Under the pieces are notes generated by a model, which was not told the DNA's origin, ran no database searches, and saw only the letters and a program-made list of their open reading frames with translations. From positions 48,906,404-48,970,403 of the forward strand of contig OZ020268.1 in the NCBI GenBank assembly GCA_963971225.1: DNA of 64,000 bases, in the 5' to 3' direction. Of this stretch, positions 1-12,580 are shown piece by piece; positions within the stretch are counted from its first letter, which is position 1; every line of letters starts with the position of its first letter. This DNA is from Melieria omissa (taxonomy: Eukaryota > Arthropoda > Insecta > Diptera > Ulidiidae). The translations under genes were made by a program, and so were the position numbers.

Positions 1-719
1 AAAGCACCTTTTTAAATGCATTTCTATATGAATGTATATATTAATATATCAATATATCGTGTTGTGTGTATGTATGTGTGCGTTTACTATAATGAATGAT
101 ATTAAATCGTGCCTGCTGCGTACGCGGCGATTAGTTTCAAGCGCGTTTGCATTAATCATGGCCCGTAAAACTGGTGCGCGCCGCATACCGGAGTTAATGG
201 CTGGTGGCCGCGCACCGCAACGCGTCACCACCGCAACTCGCCGCGGGCGCTGCGGGCAAAGCTGGGGCTAAGCCGTAAATGGGTTCAAAATCCACATTCA
301 AGGCAATGTTGTTGTTGTCGCTAACAAATAGTGGAAATTATGTGCGGGTAATTGGGTTTGTTTTTGTTGGTGTTGTTGTTGGTTTTGTAAATAGTTGTTG
401 TAGTTAGTTGTAGGTTGTATGGTAATTCATGCGTCCATGACGAATGGCTGACGGTCAGTGGCGGCAGCGGCAGTGGCTGCGATGTGGTGCCGTTGGTTGT
501 GGTGTTAACCTTGAAATCTAAATAACACACTTTTCCAAATTAAATTATACTTGGCGGCTATAATTCAAGCATTTGTTGTTTTTGCTACTGTTTTTTTTTT
601 CAAATGCCATGTCAGGCCGTTGCCGCCGTTGACGATTGACGCAACGTTGCGTGCCTGTGTGTAAAAAAGAAACAAAACAAAACAATCAAGTTTTTCACTT
701 TCTTTAGATTTGACTTTTG
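1..719. other. Non-coding block, GTT-triplet rich
   Basis: No reading frame here looks like a protein. The block has mixed composition, with a GC-rich patch around 140-260 and GTTGTT runs from about 305 to 420, a texture common in fly introns and UTRs. No splice sites, RNA gene or repeat unit could be supported. Confidence 0.5.
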
Positions 720-2335
720 TAATAATAAAAAAAATTAACATATAATTAAAAAATAATATGTTTCATTTAGAAAATTATATTTTTTGTTTTTTTTTTAATT
801 TTATAAATTCAGTTTTTAATTTTTGTTTATATTTTGGTTTTATTTATTGTAATTTTTTGTATTGTATTGTATTAAAAACATTCATTTTTTATATTTTTTA
901 GTTGTATTTACTTTTTTAAATGTGTTTTGTTATTTTTTTAGTTCTTTTATGGTTGGTTTTTGTTTTTATTTGTTTTAATTATTGTTTATAAATGAAGTTT
1001 TTTGTTATAAATATTTCTTTTTTAATTATTATTATTATTTTTAATTACTTTTTAATTTATACTCTTTTTGTGCTTTTGTGCTTTTTTGTTAGTTGTTATT
1101 TTTTGAATTAATTTTTTATTGTTATTTTTGTTTTTTATGTTTTAAATGTATTTTTGTTTTATTTATGTTTTAATTAATTTGTAAATTTTTTAGATTTTTA
1201 TTAATTTTAATTTGAAGTAATCATCTTGTTTAATTAGTGTTTATTTTTCGTTGTTTGTTTTATTTTTCTAGTCGTTGCTGATTTTTTGTTATTTTTTTAA
1301 TTAATTTTTGTTTTTATTGAAATTAATTATTGTTGTTTTATGATTTTTTTGTTACTGGTATTTTTTACGTTGTTGTAACTTTATTTTATTTATTTTAAAT
1401 TTTTATTTGTTTTTTTTTCATTAATAATTTTTGCTGCATTAGAATTCAGTTTTCGTTATTTGTTTGTTTGATTTTTTGTTTTGTTTTTAATGTTTTATTA
1501 TATATTTTTCTAAACTAATTTTAAATTTTTGCTTTTATTTAAATTAATAATTATTGTTTTAAGAGTTTTTATTATTTGTTAATTTTTTGTTTGCTATTTA
1601 TTTGTTTATTTTTATTACTATTAGTGGTTATTTGAAGTTTGTTTTAATTTTTTTTAAATTATTTTTTTTAATTATTATATTAATTATTTTTATTTTTAAT
1701 TATTGTTTTGTTTGTTTTTTATATTTCTTATGTATTTGTATTTGTTCAGTAGTTTTTTGAATAAGTCAGTAGTATTTTTATTAGTTTTAATTTTATTTAT
1801 TTTTGTTTTATATATTTTAGTTTTGCATATTTATTTAATTTTTTCAATTTTTGTTTGTACATACTTGTATTTTTTATAATTTTTTTTTATTTATTTGGAT
1901 TTTTTAAATTTAGTTTACTACCCCGTTTTTATTTTGCTATTTGTGTTAGATTAGTTTTTTCTTTATTTAAATGTTTTTGGTTTGGTATGTATATGTTTTT
2001 TTTTACTATTTTTTGTAGTTTCTATTTTTATTTTTTAAACTTTTATAAATTTAGTTAGTTCCTTTTTTCAACTCTTTATGTTAAGTTTTTTTTATTTTAT
2101 ATTTCCCTAATTTCTTAATTTTAAATTTATTTACAAGTTTAGCTCTAGTTACGTTTTGTTAATTTTTTATTATTTGGATATTTTCCAAATTAATTTATGT
2201 TTTTTATGAATTTTATAATCTTAGTTGGTATTATTAAATGTTTTTATTACATTTTCTTATAATTGTTTTTAGTTTTTATTAAATGATGTTCAAAATTTAA
2301 AAAACTTCTATAATTTTGTTCTCATTATTTATAAA
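720..2335. repeat. AT-rich desert, strongly T-biased on +
   Basis: About 1.6 kb is made almost wholly of T, A and some G on the + strand (runs of TTTTTATT, TTTGTTTT, TTAATT), with very few C residues. No unit repeats cleanly, so it is low-complexity DNA rather than a clean satellite. The short frames inside it code only for Phe/Leu/Ile/Tyr runs and are not genes. Confidence 0.7.
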
Positions 2336-3299
2336 CAACAAGTCGTAATTTCCTGTGATTTTTTTCTGCAGCCCCGTTTCCACAGATATATTTTCCACTG
2401 CTTTTTTTTGTGAAGCTGGCAACACTATACACAAATTAGCCAATTACCAAATAAGCCGCCAGCAATAGCTGTAAACTTTGCGCGCGCATCACAAATCAAT
2501 CAGTCAAGCAAAAGTTGCTGGTGGCAAATTGTTGTTGTAAATAGTTTTTCGAATGCCGGTTGTTTGCCGCTTGTGTGATTATAAAAACGCCAGCAAGCGC
2601 TTCAGCTGTGTTTTGGCTGTTTTGCACATAACTGTGTCTAACTGCGCGGCTTTTTTGCGGTCACACATTGTTGTCGGCCTGTTATCAGCGCATTAATCGC
2701 CGCTTCCGTTGTCGTTGTCGTTGTCGTTGCCAGTTGATAAAACTGCGATAACGTCGCACACGGCTGCCCCCATCTAATCTCAAATTCCCGCCAATCGCAC
2801 TAGTCGACTTTCTTTGCGCTGCTCATTACTGCGTGACTCGTTGTTGTTGTTTTTTGTGCCGAATTCGCTGAACAGGCAAATGGTTATGAAACATTGTGTA
2901 AATAAATCAAAATTTACGTATGGCTCACATGACTTTCAAGTCAAAATGATAAGCCGCACTGGCAACGAGCGGAAGAGGGTCGGAATACATTGTCTGAGTA
3001 ACGGCATTTAAGTCATTCAACTAAGTTCATCAAATGCCATTGAAGTGTAATCGTGAAGTTAATACCTACTTACATATATACCATAAATGTCAGTACATAA
3101 ACCTTTCCTTAAAATAATATAATAAAATACTGTAGAAAGAGCTGTCAATGTCTTCCGTAAGTGTGGCTTAGGAAAAGCTATATACTTCACGATATGTAGA
3201 CACATTTTGAGAGAAAAAAATCTCATTTCTGTTCACTTCATTGAAACTAAAATCGTAATTCTACTTCTCAACTACTTTTGAACCTTTCAGACTAAACAC
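2336..3299. other. Non-coding block of mixed composition
   Basis: Balanced, apparently single-copy DNA between a T-rich desert and a minisatellite. It contains a GGCAACACT motif at 2418-2426 and a short GTTGTC triplet run near 2709-2730. No coding evidence was seen. Confidence 0.45.
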
Positions 3300-3730
3300 C
3301 AGACCATCGAAAGATGGTCTGGAGTTTGCTAAAGGTAGTCTATGGCTATCAAAATATGGTACAGGAAAACTAAAGACAGCCTATGGTCATCAATAAACTG
3401 TCTTGGGTCATCAAAAGATGGACAAAGGCCAACAATGAACTGTTTAAGATGGCCTAAGGCCATCAAACATAGTCTGGGGCTATTAGAAAGTGGTTTAGGG
3501 ACATCAAAACATAGTTTACGGACTTATAAAGACGTCCTAGGGCCACCAGGAAATAGTATAGGACCACAAAAAGGTGTAAAAGGGCCATCAAAGAACTGTC
3601 TAAAATGTTTTAGAATCATCAAAAATAGTCCAGGACTGTGAAAGATGGTCTAAATCCACTGCAAAGTGATTTAGGGACATTCAAGATGATCAGGAGTCAT
3701 CAAAAGATGAGTGAAGTTCATACAAAATCT
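3300..3730. repeat. Degenerate minisatellite, period about 21 bp
   Basis: Units built on the theme ATCAAA-GATGGTCTA-GGGCC recur every 19-24 bp with many substitutions, roughly 18-20 copies. The 99-aa frame through it is only the array read in one phase and has no other protein character. Confidence 0.75.
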
Positions 3731-3789
3731 TCAAGCAAAACCTGGCAAAAAATTGATTAATTACGTAACTAATAACTGTAACAGATATT

Positions 3790-5770
3790 CCCAGGTAAAT
3801 ATATGACCTTTAAAAGTATCGATATCCATATAATTGATCTTGAGCAAAGATGTCGATACCCATACAGTTAGCTTTTTAACCCTTTCGGTACTTCTTTTTT
3901 GTTTTTAACTTTAAAAGTCATTATTTTCCATTTTATTACTGTTTAAGCCTACATAATGAATAATCAAAAGTAATTTTTTTAAATATTGTTCGAAAAAGTG
4001 GTTTTTGGGCATCATGAAATATGGCATAGTAAAAAATAAAAAAAATCGTACAGCCTTAGTGAACTATATTTGGGATCTAACTTTTTTTACACTTACTAAA
4101 GCAATAAATACCTACTAGATTACTTACATAAACCTATAAAATAAATTGATTTTTGTAATAGAATAAATAAAAGTACGAAGTGACCTCTTTTTGTAAAATA
4201 CGCAGCTCGATAGGACTGCGCACTTTCTGAACCCTTACAAGTTACTTGGTACACTAATCAAAATATTTTTTTCATGATTTGGTATAAAAATCTTCAGAGA
4301 AAAATACAAAAATTGAAAAATATAGTATCCACAAGTTTTTGACCCAAAACAGGCACTGAGAAGAGACTATGCCATATGGCATAGAATAACCGAAAGGGTT
4401 AAGCTATCAATACTCACGTAGTCAATTCGTAAATATATCAGTACTCTTTTAATGGACTTGTAAAGGCATCAATACCCTTGTAATCAGTTCGAAAAAGTAT
4501 CGACAACCATATAACTAATTAGCAAAGGTATCGGTTCTCATATAATCGACTTATAAGGTTTCCAATTCTCATGCAATCGACTTGTAAAGGTATCGATTCT
4601 TATGTAATCGACTTGTAAATGTTCAGATTCTCAATAATCGACTTGCAAAGCTATTGATTCTCATATAATCAACTTCAAAAGGTATCGACTCTCATATAAT
4701 CGACTTGTAAAGCTATCGATTCTCATATGATCGACTTGCAGAGGTGTCGATTCTCATATAATCGACTTGTAAAGCTATTGATTCTCATAAAGCAACTTCA
4801 AAAGGTGTCGATTCTTATATAATCGACTTGAAAAGTTTCACATTGTCATATAATCGGCTTTTAAAGGTATTGATTCTCATATCTTCGACTTGTAAAGGTA
4901 CCTATTCTCAAATAATCGACTTGAAAATGTTTAGATTTTCATATAATCGACTTGCAAATGTTCCGATTATCATATAATTGCCTTGAAAGCATGTATATTC
5001 TCATAAAATCGATTAGAAAAATTATAGATATCCCTACAATCGACTTGTACAGAAATATTTCGCATATAATCGACTTGTATACGTATCGATACCCATAGAA
5101 CTGAGTTGTACAGATATAAATTCGTATATTATTGACTTGTAAAAACATCATTTATCATATAATCGACTTGCTAAAGTATCTCTTATCAACCGATTATTCA
5201 AAAATGTACTTATCAACGTATGGTTCTCAAACAATCGATTTATAAAGGTATCGATTCTCATGCTATCGAGTTGTTAAAGCATCAATTTTAATATAATCGG
5301 CTTTTAGACGTATCAATTTTCATATAGCCGACTTGATACAGTAACAACTCTCAAATAATCAACTTACAAAGGCATCAATTCTCCTATAATCGCCTTGTAA
5401 AAGTATCGAATCTCATTCCATTGACTTGTAAAGGTATCGATTTTAATGAAATTTACTTATAAAAGTATCAATTCTCATATAATCAACTTATAAAGGCATC
5501 AATTCTCATATAAGTGACTTTTATAGTTATACATTTTCATATAATGAATTTGAAAAAATATCGATAACCATACAATCAATTTATAAAAACAAAAAATCTC
5601 ATAAAATCTACATGTAAGGTTATCGATTCTTATGAAATCGACTTACTTAGGCATCCATACTCATAAAATCGACTGGAAACCGTATAAATTTTCTTATAAT
5701 GCACTTAAAAAGTTATCGATTTTCACAGAATCTACTCAAAAAAAGTATCGACCCTAATTTAGTCGACTTA
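3790..5770. repeat. Degenerate tandem array, period about 31 bp
   Basis: Units of the form CTCATATAATCGACTTG followed by TAAAGGTATCGATT repeat about every 31 bp. They are clearest at 4560-4870 and decay toward both ends. The left edge (3790-3875) continues after a MITE at 3876-4402, so the MITE inserted into an existing array. Many units carry the palindromes ATCGAT or TATCGAT. About 45 copies would fit. Confidence 0.88.
3876..4402. mobile_element. TTAA-flanked MITE (piggyBac-like), nested in a 31-bp array
   Basis: The 527-bp segment begins TTAA-CCCTTTCGGT and ends ACCGAAAGGG-TTAA, a perfect 10-bp terminal inverted repeat bounded by TTAA on both sides. TTAA duplication with CCC-type termini is the hallmark of the piggyBac superfamily. 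The inside is AT-rich, has a GCCATATGGC palindrome near the right end, and has no transposase frame, so it would depend on an enzyme supplied elsewhere. The flanks on both sides are units of the 31-bp array. Confidence 0.85.
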
Positions 5771-5999
5771 TTACTTGCATTCAGTAATCAAAAAATATAA
5801 TATTTCAATAATAAACATAACAATAATAATATTTGAATAGTGGTCAAAAACATGTATTTTTATTTATTTCAAATAAAAATATTTAAAATTTAAATTAAAA
5901 TATCGAATAACAATATTTTATTTATTTCAAATAAAAATAAATGTTTGTCTCATAAACTGGAATACTTTCCACATAAAATTGACCACCAATTGACATTCA
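5771..5999. repeat. AT-rich segment with a duplicated palindromic motif
   Basis: The near-palindrome TTTATTTATTTCAAATAAAAA occurs twice (around 5858 and 5918) in an AT-rich stretch at the array boundary. No gene is present. Confidence 0.4.
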
Positions 6000-7868
6000 A
6001 ACCAGATAAAGCACCATGGAAGTTCATCTATGGGCCAGCAATCAGTCAATACGAATTACCAATGATTCATTCAAATTGAATGCATGAATGAAATTAATTG
6101 TGATTGTGGTCACATTGTGTTTCTCCCCCCTCACTCTCCTCGCACTGCTGATTACAGCCTTTTGCGTCTAAATCAAATAACAGGCGCGGTGCTTTTTTTG
6201 GCGCACATTTTGTAGCGAAGCGCTGATAAGTTTACGAAGAAAAACCTCTTTCAAATATGGCTTTTGTCCATAAAAAAAGTCGCATCGGAAATTGTTTGGA
6301 GTGGCACGTGTTGGCGCCGTTTCGTTTATTTTTAACAAATCAAAATTTGTGTTGTTGTGTTTGCTATTTCTGATTGGCAAAAAATAAAAACCAAGAAAAA
6401 AAACGAACACCAAATTGTCACCCATTGATTGGCAGCCCAGATAAAGCCGGAAATTTGGCGCTGCTCGCCGCTCGCGACTCACCAAACGCGGGCGTTCCTG
6501 CTGCGTTGAGGCAGGGCCGCATTTGGTTGTATTGGGGTTAATTGCTGGCATGATTTATGTGTTGTGCGGTGGCTATGTTTTCTTTTATTATTATTTTAGT
6601 GTTTTTTCTTTTAATATATTTTTTTTGTTTTTGCTGTTGCGTTGTGGCTAATGGCTAACTGTTTTAATTTGCTGCACGTCAATTGTTGTTGTTGTGTAAA
6701 TTAAATTGCATAACATTTACATGCAAAATGCATAATTTTTTGAAAAAATCGACCGCGTTCCACACGCACGCACTGCGCAACACTTCGGCACGCCTACTTC
6801 TCCCCTCTTCCTTGTTCGCTGTTTTTCTTGCACGCCATGCTGCAGTTCGCGTAGCGCCTAAAATTTACAAATAAAACACATTTAATAATGGCAATTTGCA
6901 TTTTTAAACAAAATTCGTTGCTAATGTTTTCTGCCTCCACAAACGTGCTGGGCGGCCAGGTGGCTGTCAGTTGTTCTTGTTGTTGGTTGGCTGAAATTTG
7001 TTAACCTAAAATTAGCAGCGTTCAGTGGTTGCGTGAATGATGGATTCAAAAACGCAGTTTGTCGGTTTCTCTCGACCTCTTTCCTTCTCGCTCTCTCTCG
7101 CTGCTGTTCGTACTTGTTCCATTTTCTGTAAATGTGTAAAATTTAATAGTTTTTTAAGGCCTCCGCACAGCTTGTTGCTGCTTGTTCTTATTCTTGTTAG
7201 TTGTGTTCGTTGTTGTTGTTCTTTATTACATTTTCAATCATGTTGACCATGTCATTTTTTCCCCTTAAGCCATGTCGACATGGACTTAAAATGTCAGCTA
7301 CACAACGCTGGCGTACTTTCATACTTACATACATACATCTACAAATCTACAAACTAAATATATAGATGTATATATATATAGCAATTTTTGTTCGCCTGTC
7401 AAAGTTTGCTTTTCATGTTTTTGTTGTCGTGTTAGTTGCATTTTGCAGTGTTTGTCCGTTGCTTTTATGTTGTTGGCCAAACTTTGATGTATTTTCTAGT
7501 CAAGCTGTCACTGGACTTCAGGCGCTATTTCCATTAATGAAAATACAACAACATGCCAAATTGCACCAAAATTTTAACTGCCAAAAGAGACGTTTTTGTA
7601 ATCCAACATTGATGATGAAAACTTCATATTTGGTTACTGTTACATGTTCCTTGCTAACAAAAATTACGAAGCGACTAATAGGAGTTCAGAGACAAACTTA
7701 AAACTAGCATTGAACTTATTTAGAACTTTAGATATGGAAGGCTTAGTGAAACATCTGAGCAGCGTAGAGTATGGAACTGATGTTTTATTTCAAAGAACAG
7801 AAAACATTTATTGCAACGTCATTAAAAAATCACTTTCCAGTGATTATAAGGAACTGAAGCACTGATTG
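6000..7868. other. Non-coding block, apparently single-copy
   Basis: Balanced composition with GTTGTT runs, CT-rich tracts (7078-7100, GAGA-type on the other strand) and a GC-rich patch near 6440-6530. The frames of 60-127 codons found here lack recognisable domains and overlap on opposite strands. Regulatory intronic DNA is the most plausible reading. Confidence 0.45.
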
Positions 7869-10080
7869 TTCGAAATGAAAAAAATCACTTATCAAGCGTT
7901 TTAAATAAGAAAAAGTCATAGCGCACCTGTGTCATTCGATTCAAAAGGCTTTCTGGTCACTATGATCTCAAGAAAGCTGTTTATAAACCCTTTTAAACTT
8001 ATACTGCGTCCATACTTTTCATTTAGCCACCAACTGCAATGAAATCGTATTGATTCCTAATGCTCTAAAGCAAAAAAAATCGACCCTGACTTTAAGTTGA
8101 AGGCCTAAGTTTCTTTAAACTTCGCCATGACCCACACAAACAAGACTTTATCACTCTTCTTTCTAAGTTTCTCACTGAGAACTTTACTTCAGAGCCTCTC
8201 AATAATCCTAACAAAGTTTAATACTAAAAATATACATACTTTCTTCGTTATTGCTTTCAAGCTTCCTAGTATTCTAAGTACACTCAAACCGAACTCAACT
8301 CTACTAAAAGTCTCTTAATGACGCAAAGTTTGCACTTTTTCAAGTGTTTTTAAACAAACAACTCTTGTTTTATTTCTATTCTCAAGGCCGCTGCCCATTC
8401 CAAGTAAACTTCAATTGAGAGTCTCTGTACTTAAAACCTGGTAATAATCCAAACTGACCCCAATCTTCAAGGCCTCTGCTGACCAAAACAATTCTGAATC
8501 AGTTCCTAAGACTTTCACTAATCCAAGTAAACTGCGAAACAAACCACAATCCTCAACTCTCCTTTGAATCAGATCGGACCTCACTAATCTAAGTAAACTA
8601 CGAATCAAAAAGCCTTTCAATAATTCAAACAAACCCCCACAAACTTCGATTTGAAAACCCTCGACTGAAAGCCTTTCAATGATATAAACAAACCCCTAAT
8701 CTTCAAATCTTTCTCTTCTCTCAACTCTCTTCGACTCTTCTTTGAACCAGTTTCTAGGCCTCTAACAGTTTCAAGTAAACTTCGCCTCTCAATAATCTAA
8801 TCAAATCACAATCTTTGAGCCATTTGCTGATCAAAATAACTTCTTCGCTTCTAATCCAATCACTATTCTTTCGAAGTAAACTTTGACTCAAAAACTCTCG
8901 TCCTCCAAATAAATCAAGCAAACTCTATTGAAGTCATTTACTGACTGGCACAACTCGCTTCCCTCTACGCTCTCAAAGTATCTCAACGTACCGAGTAAAA
9001 TATGGCTCACAGTCCGTCTTTCTAAACTCTTAAAATTACCAAACAAACAGTATTCTTTAACACTAGAATGCCCGAGGCATTTTAGGTATGTCAGATTTTC
9101 GGGCATTCTAGTGTTAATAATTGCCTTGTTTGAATTCATAACTACTGTACAGTTATTGTCAGTGGCTTTTGCTGTTGAAATTAAATTACAGTGTAATTCT
9201 GGTACGTATAGTGTTTTGAATAATTTAAAAAATAAAAGACCTCAATGGAGTCAAAATGACTCCCTCGGGCATTCTAGTGTTAAGTCTTTTGCTGACCAAA
9301 ATATCTGTTCGAGGCTCCTTCTTCTAAGCCACTTTCTATTCTAAGTAAACTTCGAATAGAAACATCTTGTTTTACAGTCTCAAAATTATCCAAGCAAACC
9401 TTATGAAGCAATTTACTGACTGTAACTGACTGTAACAACTCTTTTCTCTCTTAAAGTGTCTCACTGTTCCAAGGAAAGTTTGGCTCAAATTCCGTCTTTG
9501 TAAGTTTTTCAATGAACTAAACTATTCGTCACTTCCGCTCTGAATCTTTTCACTATCTAAGTGAGCTTTGCTTCACAGCCAGTCGACCTAAAGCCTTTTA
9601 ATAACTTAAGAATGCATCATTCCTCAAATGGTTTGCTGTCCAAAACAAATCTGACTAAAGCGAGCTGAAGGAACAAACTTCTCTTGATTTCAGATTCACT
9701 TTTACTAACTGAAACAACTCTTCCCTAAATCTTCGGAATAACTTAAAAAATAATCTATTCTTTAAGATTTCGCTGAGTACAACAATTATTTACTATTCTA
9801 AGGAAACCCCGCTCAAAGCTCCTCACTAAAGAAAACTTACTCCTAAGAAGACTTACAACTCCAAATTCTACAGTTATACTAAGAACGTTTAGACCCCATT
9901 GGTTGCCAAGTTGGACTTCAAACAAATCACACTCACAAATTGCTTTGAACCCGCCACATTGTACCACAAACTATCAAACTATTAGCCGATTCAATCGAAC
10001 TGCTTCAATGCACCCAACTCCCCAGCGTCGTTCAACCTTTGAGTTGTCATTGCTTTTACGAACAATGCCAACATTTAATG
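7869..10080. repeat. Highly degenerate tandem domain (AAGTAAACTTCG theme)
   Basis: The motif AAGTAAACT(T/G)CG recurs at about 8403, 8525, 8593, 8772, 8875 and 9341. Between copies come diverged phrases such as CTTTCAATAATC, GCTGACCAAAACAA and CTCAAA..TCC. Spacing is irregular (about 70-180 bp), so this is an old decayed array. A MITE at 9058-9283 is inserted in it. The several 60-80-codon frames are by-products. Confidence 0.55.
9058..9283. mobile_element. TTAA-flanked piggyBac-like MITE with a duplicated right end
   Basis: The left end reads TTAA-CACTAGAATGCCCGAGG, and the right end is its exact reverse complement closed by TTAA at 9280. A second right-end copy (CGGGCATTCTAGTG-TTAA) sits inside at 9101-9118. 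The locus is therefore either a 61-bp element next to a partial copy or an element with an internal end duplication. CACTAGAA resembles the CCCTAGAA start of known piggyBac termini. There is no transposase frame. Confidence 0.85.
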
Positions 10081-10639
10081 CCACCAGTCAGTGCTAAACT
10101 ATAATTGGCCTTCGGTGATTTATGGTTGAGGAAAAATTGTCACTTGTCAGCGTTGCTAACGATCCTACAATTTTGTACGTTACAGCTGACAGCTTGATGA
10201 ACCGTTGGCAGTTGGCTTTTTTTTCAATGCTATTTACTTTTTTTGTTGGTTTGTTTGTGTTGTTGGTGTTTTTTGTAGTTTCTCGGGTTTTAACACAAAT
10301 CACGGGGGTTTTCAGCTCGTTAAAATGACAAAATTGCTGCCATGTGCAACAACAAACACAACAAACAAACAGTACTTGTTGACAATTTCACACACAAACA
10401 TACAAATTCATACAACTACAGACAATTGTATGTGGAAAATGGTTAAAGCAAAATTGACGAGAGAACGAGAAAAAAATGTGACTCGCTTAAGACAACAACA
10501 CAACGATGAGCGAAGAGCAGCGGAAATCATGTGATTAAGTTTAATTGCAAAGCCGCTTACCGGAATGTGAGATGACATTACTTACAACGTTATTTGTTGT
10601 GTGCGAATGTGGTAGAGCGAACGAACAGTGCGAGGAGGT
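10081..10639. other. Non-coding block
   Basis: Mixed-composition DNA with a TTTTTTGTTGGTTTG-type run and CAACAACA triplets. Overlapping frames on both strands show no domain, and nothing else was supported. Confidence 0.4.
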
Positions 10640-12250
10640 AATGGCCGACGTGGTCGAGGAAAGGTTGAAAGCCTGAAGACTGTAAGGGAATTGGTAAGAG
10701 TATTCAGGAAGGTTTAAGACTGCAGAAGGAGAGGTAAGTGTTCAGGAAGGCTTAAGACTGTAGGGGATGTAAGAGTGTCGAGATTGTAAGGGAAGTAGTA
10801 AGATTGTCCAGGAAGGCTTAAGCCTGTTGGGGAAGTTGTAAGTTGAAAAAAGTTGTAAGTGGTAAGATTGTTCAGGAAGGCTAAAGACTGTAGGGAAGTT
10901 GTAAGTTGAAAAAAGTTGTAAGTGGTAAGATTGTTCAGGAAGACTAAAGACTGTAGGGAAAGTGGTAAGAGTGTCCAGTAAGACTAAAGACTGTAGGGCA
11001 TTCTTAAATCACTACAGTCTTTAGTGTGTCTAGATTGTAGGGGAAGTGGTAAGATTGTCCAGGAAGACTAAGGACTGTAGGGAAGTTGTAAGTTGAAAGA
11101 AGTTGTAAGTGGTAAGATTGTTCAGGAAGAATAAAGACTGTAGGGAAAGTGGTAAGAGCGTCCAGAAAGGTTTAAGACTGCAGGGGAAGTGGTTAGGGTG
11201 TTCAGGAAGACTAAAGACTGTAGGGAAAGTGGTAAGAGTGTTCAGTAAGACTAAAGACTGTAGGGATTTAAGAATGTAAGAGTGTCTAGATTGTAGGGGA
11301 AGTGGTAAGATTGTCCAGGAAGGCTTCAGCCTGTTGGGGAAGTTGTAAGTTGAAAGAAGTTGAAAGTGGTAAGATTGTTCAGGAAGACTAAAGACTGTAG
11401 GGAAATTGGTAAGAGCGTCCAGAAAGGTTTAAGACTGCAGGGGAAGTGGTAAGAGTGTCCAGGAAGGCTTAAGACTTTAGGGATTTAAGAGTGTAAGAGT
11501 GTCTAGATTGTAGGGTAAGTGGTAAGATTGTCCAGGACGGCTAAGGACTGTAGGGAAGTTGTAAGTTGTAAGAAGTTGTCAGTGGTACGAGAGTCCAGGA
11601 AGGCTAATGACTGTAGGGGAAGTGGTAAGGGTGTTCAGGAAGGCTAAAGACTGTAGGGAAAGTGGTAAGAGTGTCCAGTAAGACTAAAGACTGTAGGGAT
11701 TTAAGAATGTAAGAGTGTCTAGATTGTGGGGGAAGTGGTAAGATTGCCCAAGAAGGCTAAAGTCTGTTGGGGAAGTTGTAAGTTGTAAGAAGTTGTCAGT
11801 GGTACGAGAGTCCAGGAAGACTAAAGACTGTAGGTTAAGTGGTTAGACTGTCCAGGAAGGCTAAGGACTGTAGGGCAGTTGTAAGTTGTAAGAAGTTGTC
11901 AGTGGTACGAGAGTCTAGGAAAACTAAAGACTGTAGGTTAAGTGGTTAGAGTGTCCAGGAAGGCTTAAGACTGTAGGGGATGTAAGAGTGTAAGAGTGTT
12001 TAGATTGTAGGGGAAGTGGTAAGATTGTCCAGGAAGGCTAAGGACTGTAGGGAAGTTGTAAATTGAAAGAAGTTGTAAGTGGTAAGATTGTTCAGGAAGG
12101 CTAAAGACTGTAGGGGAAGTGGTAAGGGAGTTCAGGAAGGCTAAAGACTGTAGGGAAAGTGGTACGAGAGTCCAGGAAAACTAAAGACTGTAGGTTAAGT
12201 GGTTAGACTGTCCAGGAAGGCTTAAGACTGTAGGTGAGTTGTTACAAGTA
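10640..12250. repeat. G-rich minisatellite, unit about 40 bp
   Basis: About 35-40 diverged units follow the theme AGGAAGGCTAAAGACTGTAG then GGAAGTGGTAAGAGTGTCC. Some units carry an extra block (TTGTAAGTTGAAAGAAG) that lengthens them to about 64 bp, giving a higher-order pattern of short and long units. The + strand is purine-rich with almost no runs of C. One unit fragment is inverted at about 11008-11027 (CACTACAGTCTTTAG). There is no coding capacity. Confidence 0.9.
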
Positions 12251-12580
12251 GTATCCAGGTAGAAGTGGAGAGTCACTGGTGACAAATCAATTTCGAGTTG
12301 TTTGGATTTATGCATGGATCAGGTGCCTACTTAACCCACTATGAGCCTTCTTAACCCACTAAGAATTCTTCTAGTCCACTATTATTCCTTATAACTCATT
12401 ATGAGTCCTCTGAACCGATTTGATATACAGAGAATTATATCGTTATGATCTGACTTATTGTTTAAATATCTTAAATAAATTTGTTTTGAACCATTTAGGG
12501 TAGCGAAAAGTACCCAAAGTGGGCATGGCCCACCCTAGTTTAGGGTATGAATAAGTCGATCAATACCCACTACACACCTT
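12251..12580. repeat. Short repeat of CTTAACCCACTATGAG type and a local palindrome
   Basis: From about 12331 to 12420 a 24-27-bp phrase (TTAACCCACTATGAGCC) is repeated three to four times with decay. At about 12518-12534 the perfect palindrome GTGGGCATGGCCCAC lies within an inverted pair of TTTAGGGTA-like motifs. No gene is present. Confidence 0.5.

Noticed and set aside
270..300. GGGTTCAAAATCC as a tRNA B box
   Set aside because: No matching A box, acceptor stem or cloverleaf arms could be formed around it.
10640..12250. CRISPR-like array
   Set aside because: Repeats are degenerate without conserved repeat/unique spacer alternation, and the DNA is eukaryotic. It is a minisatellite.
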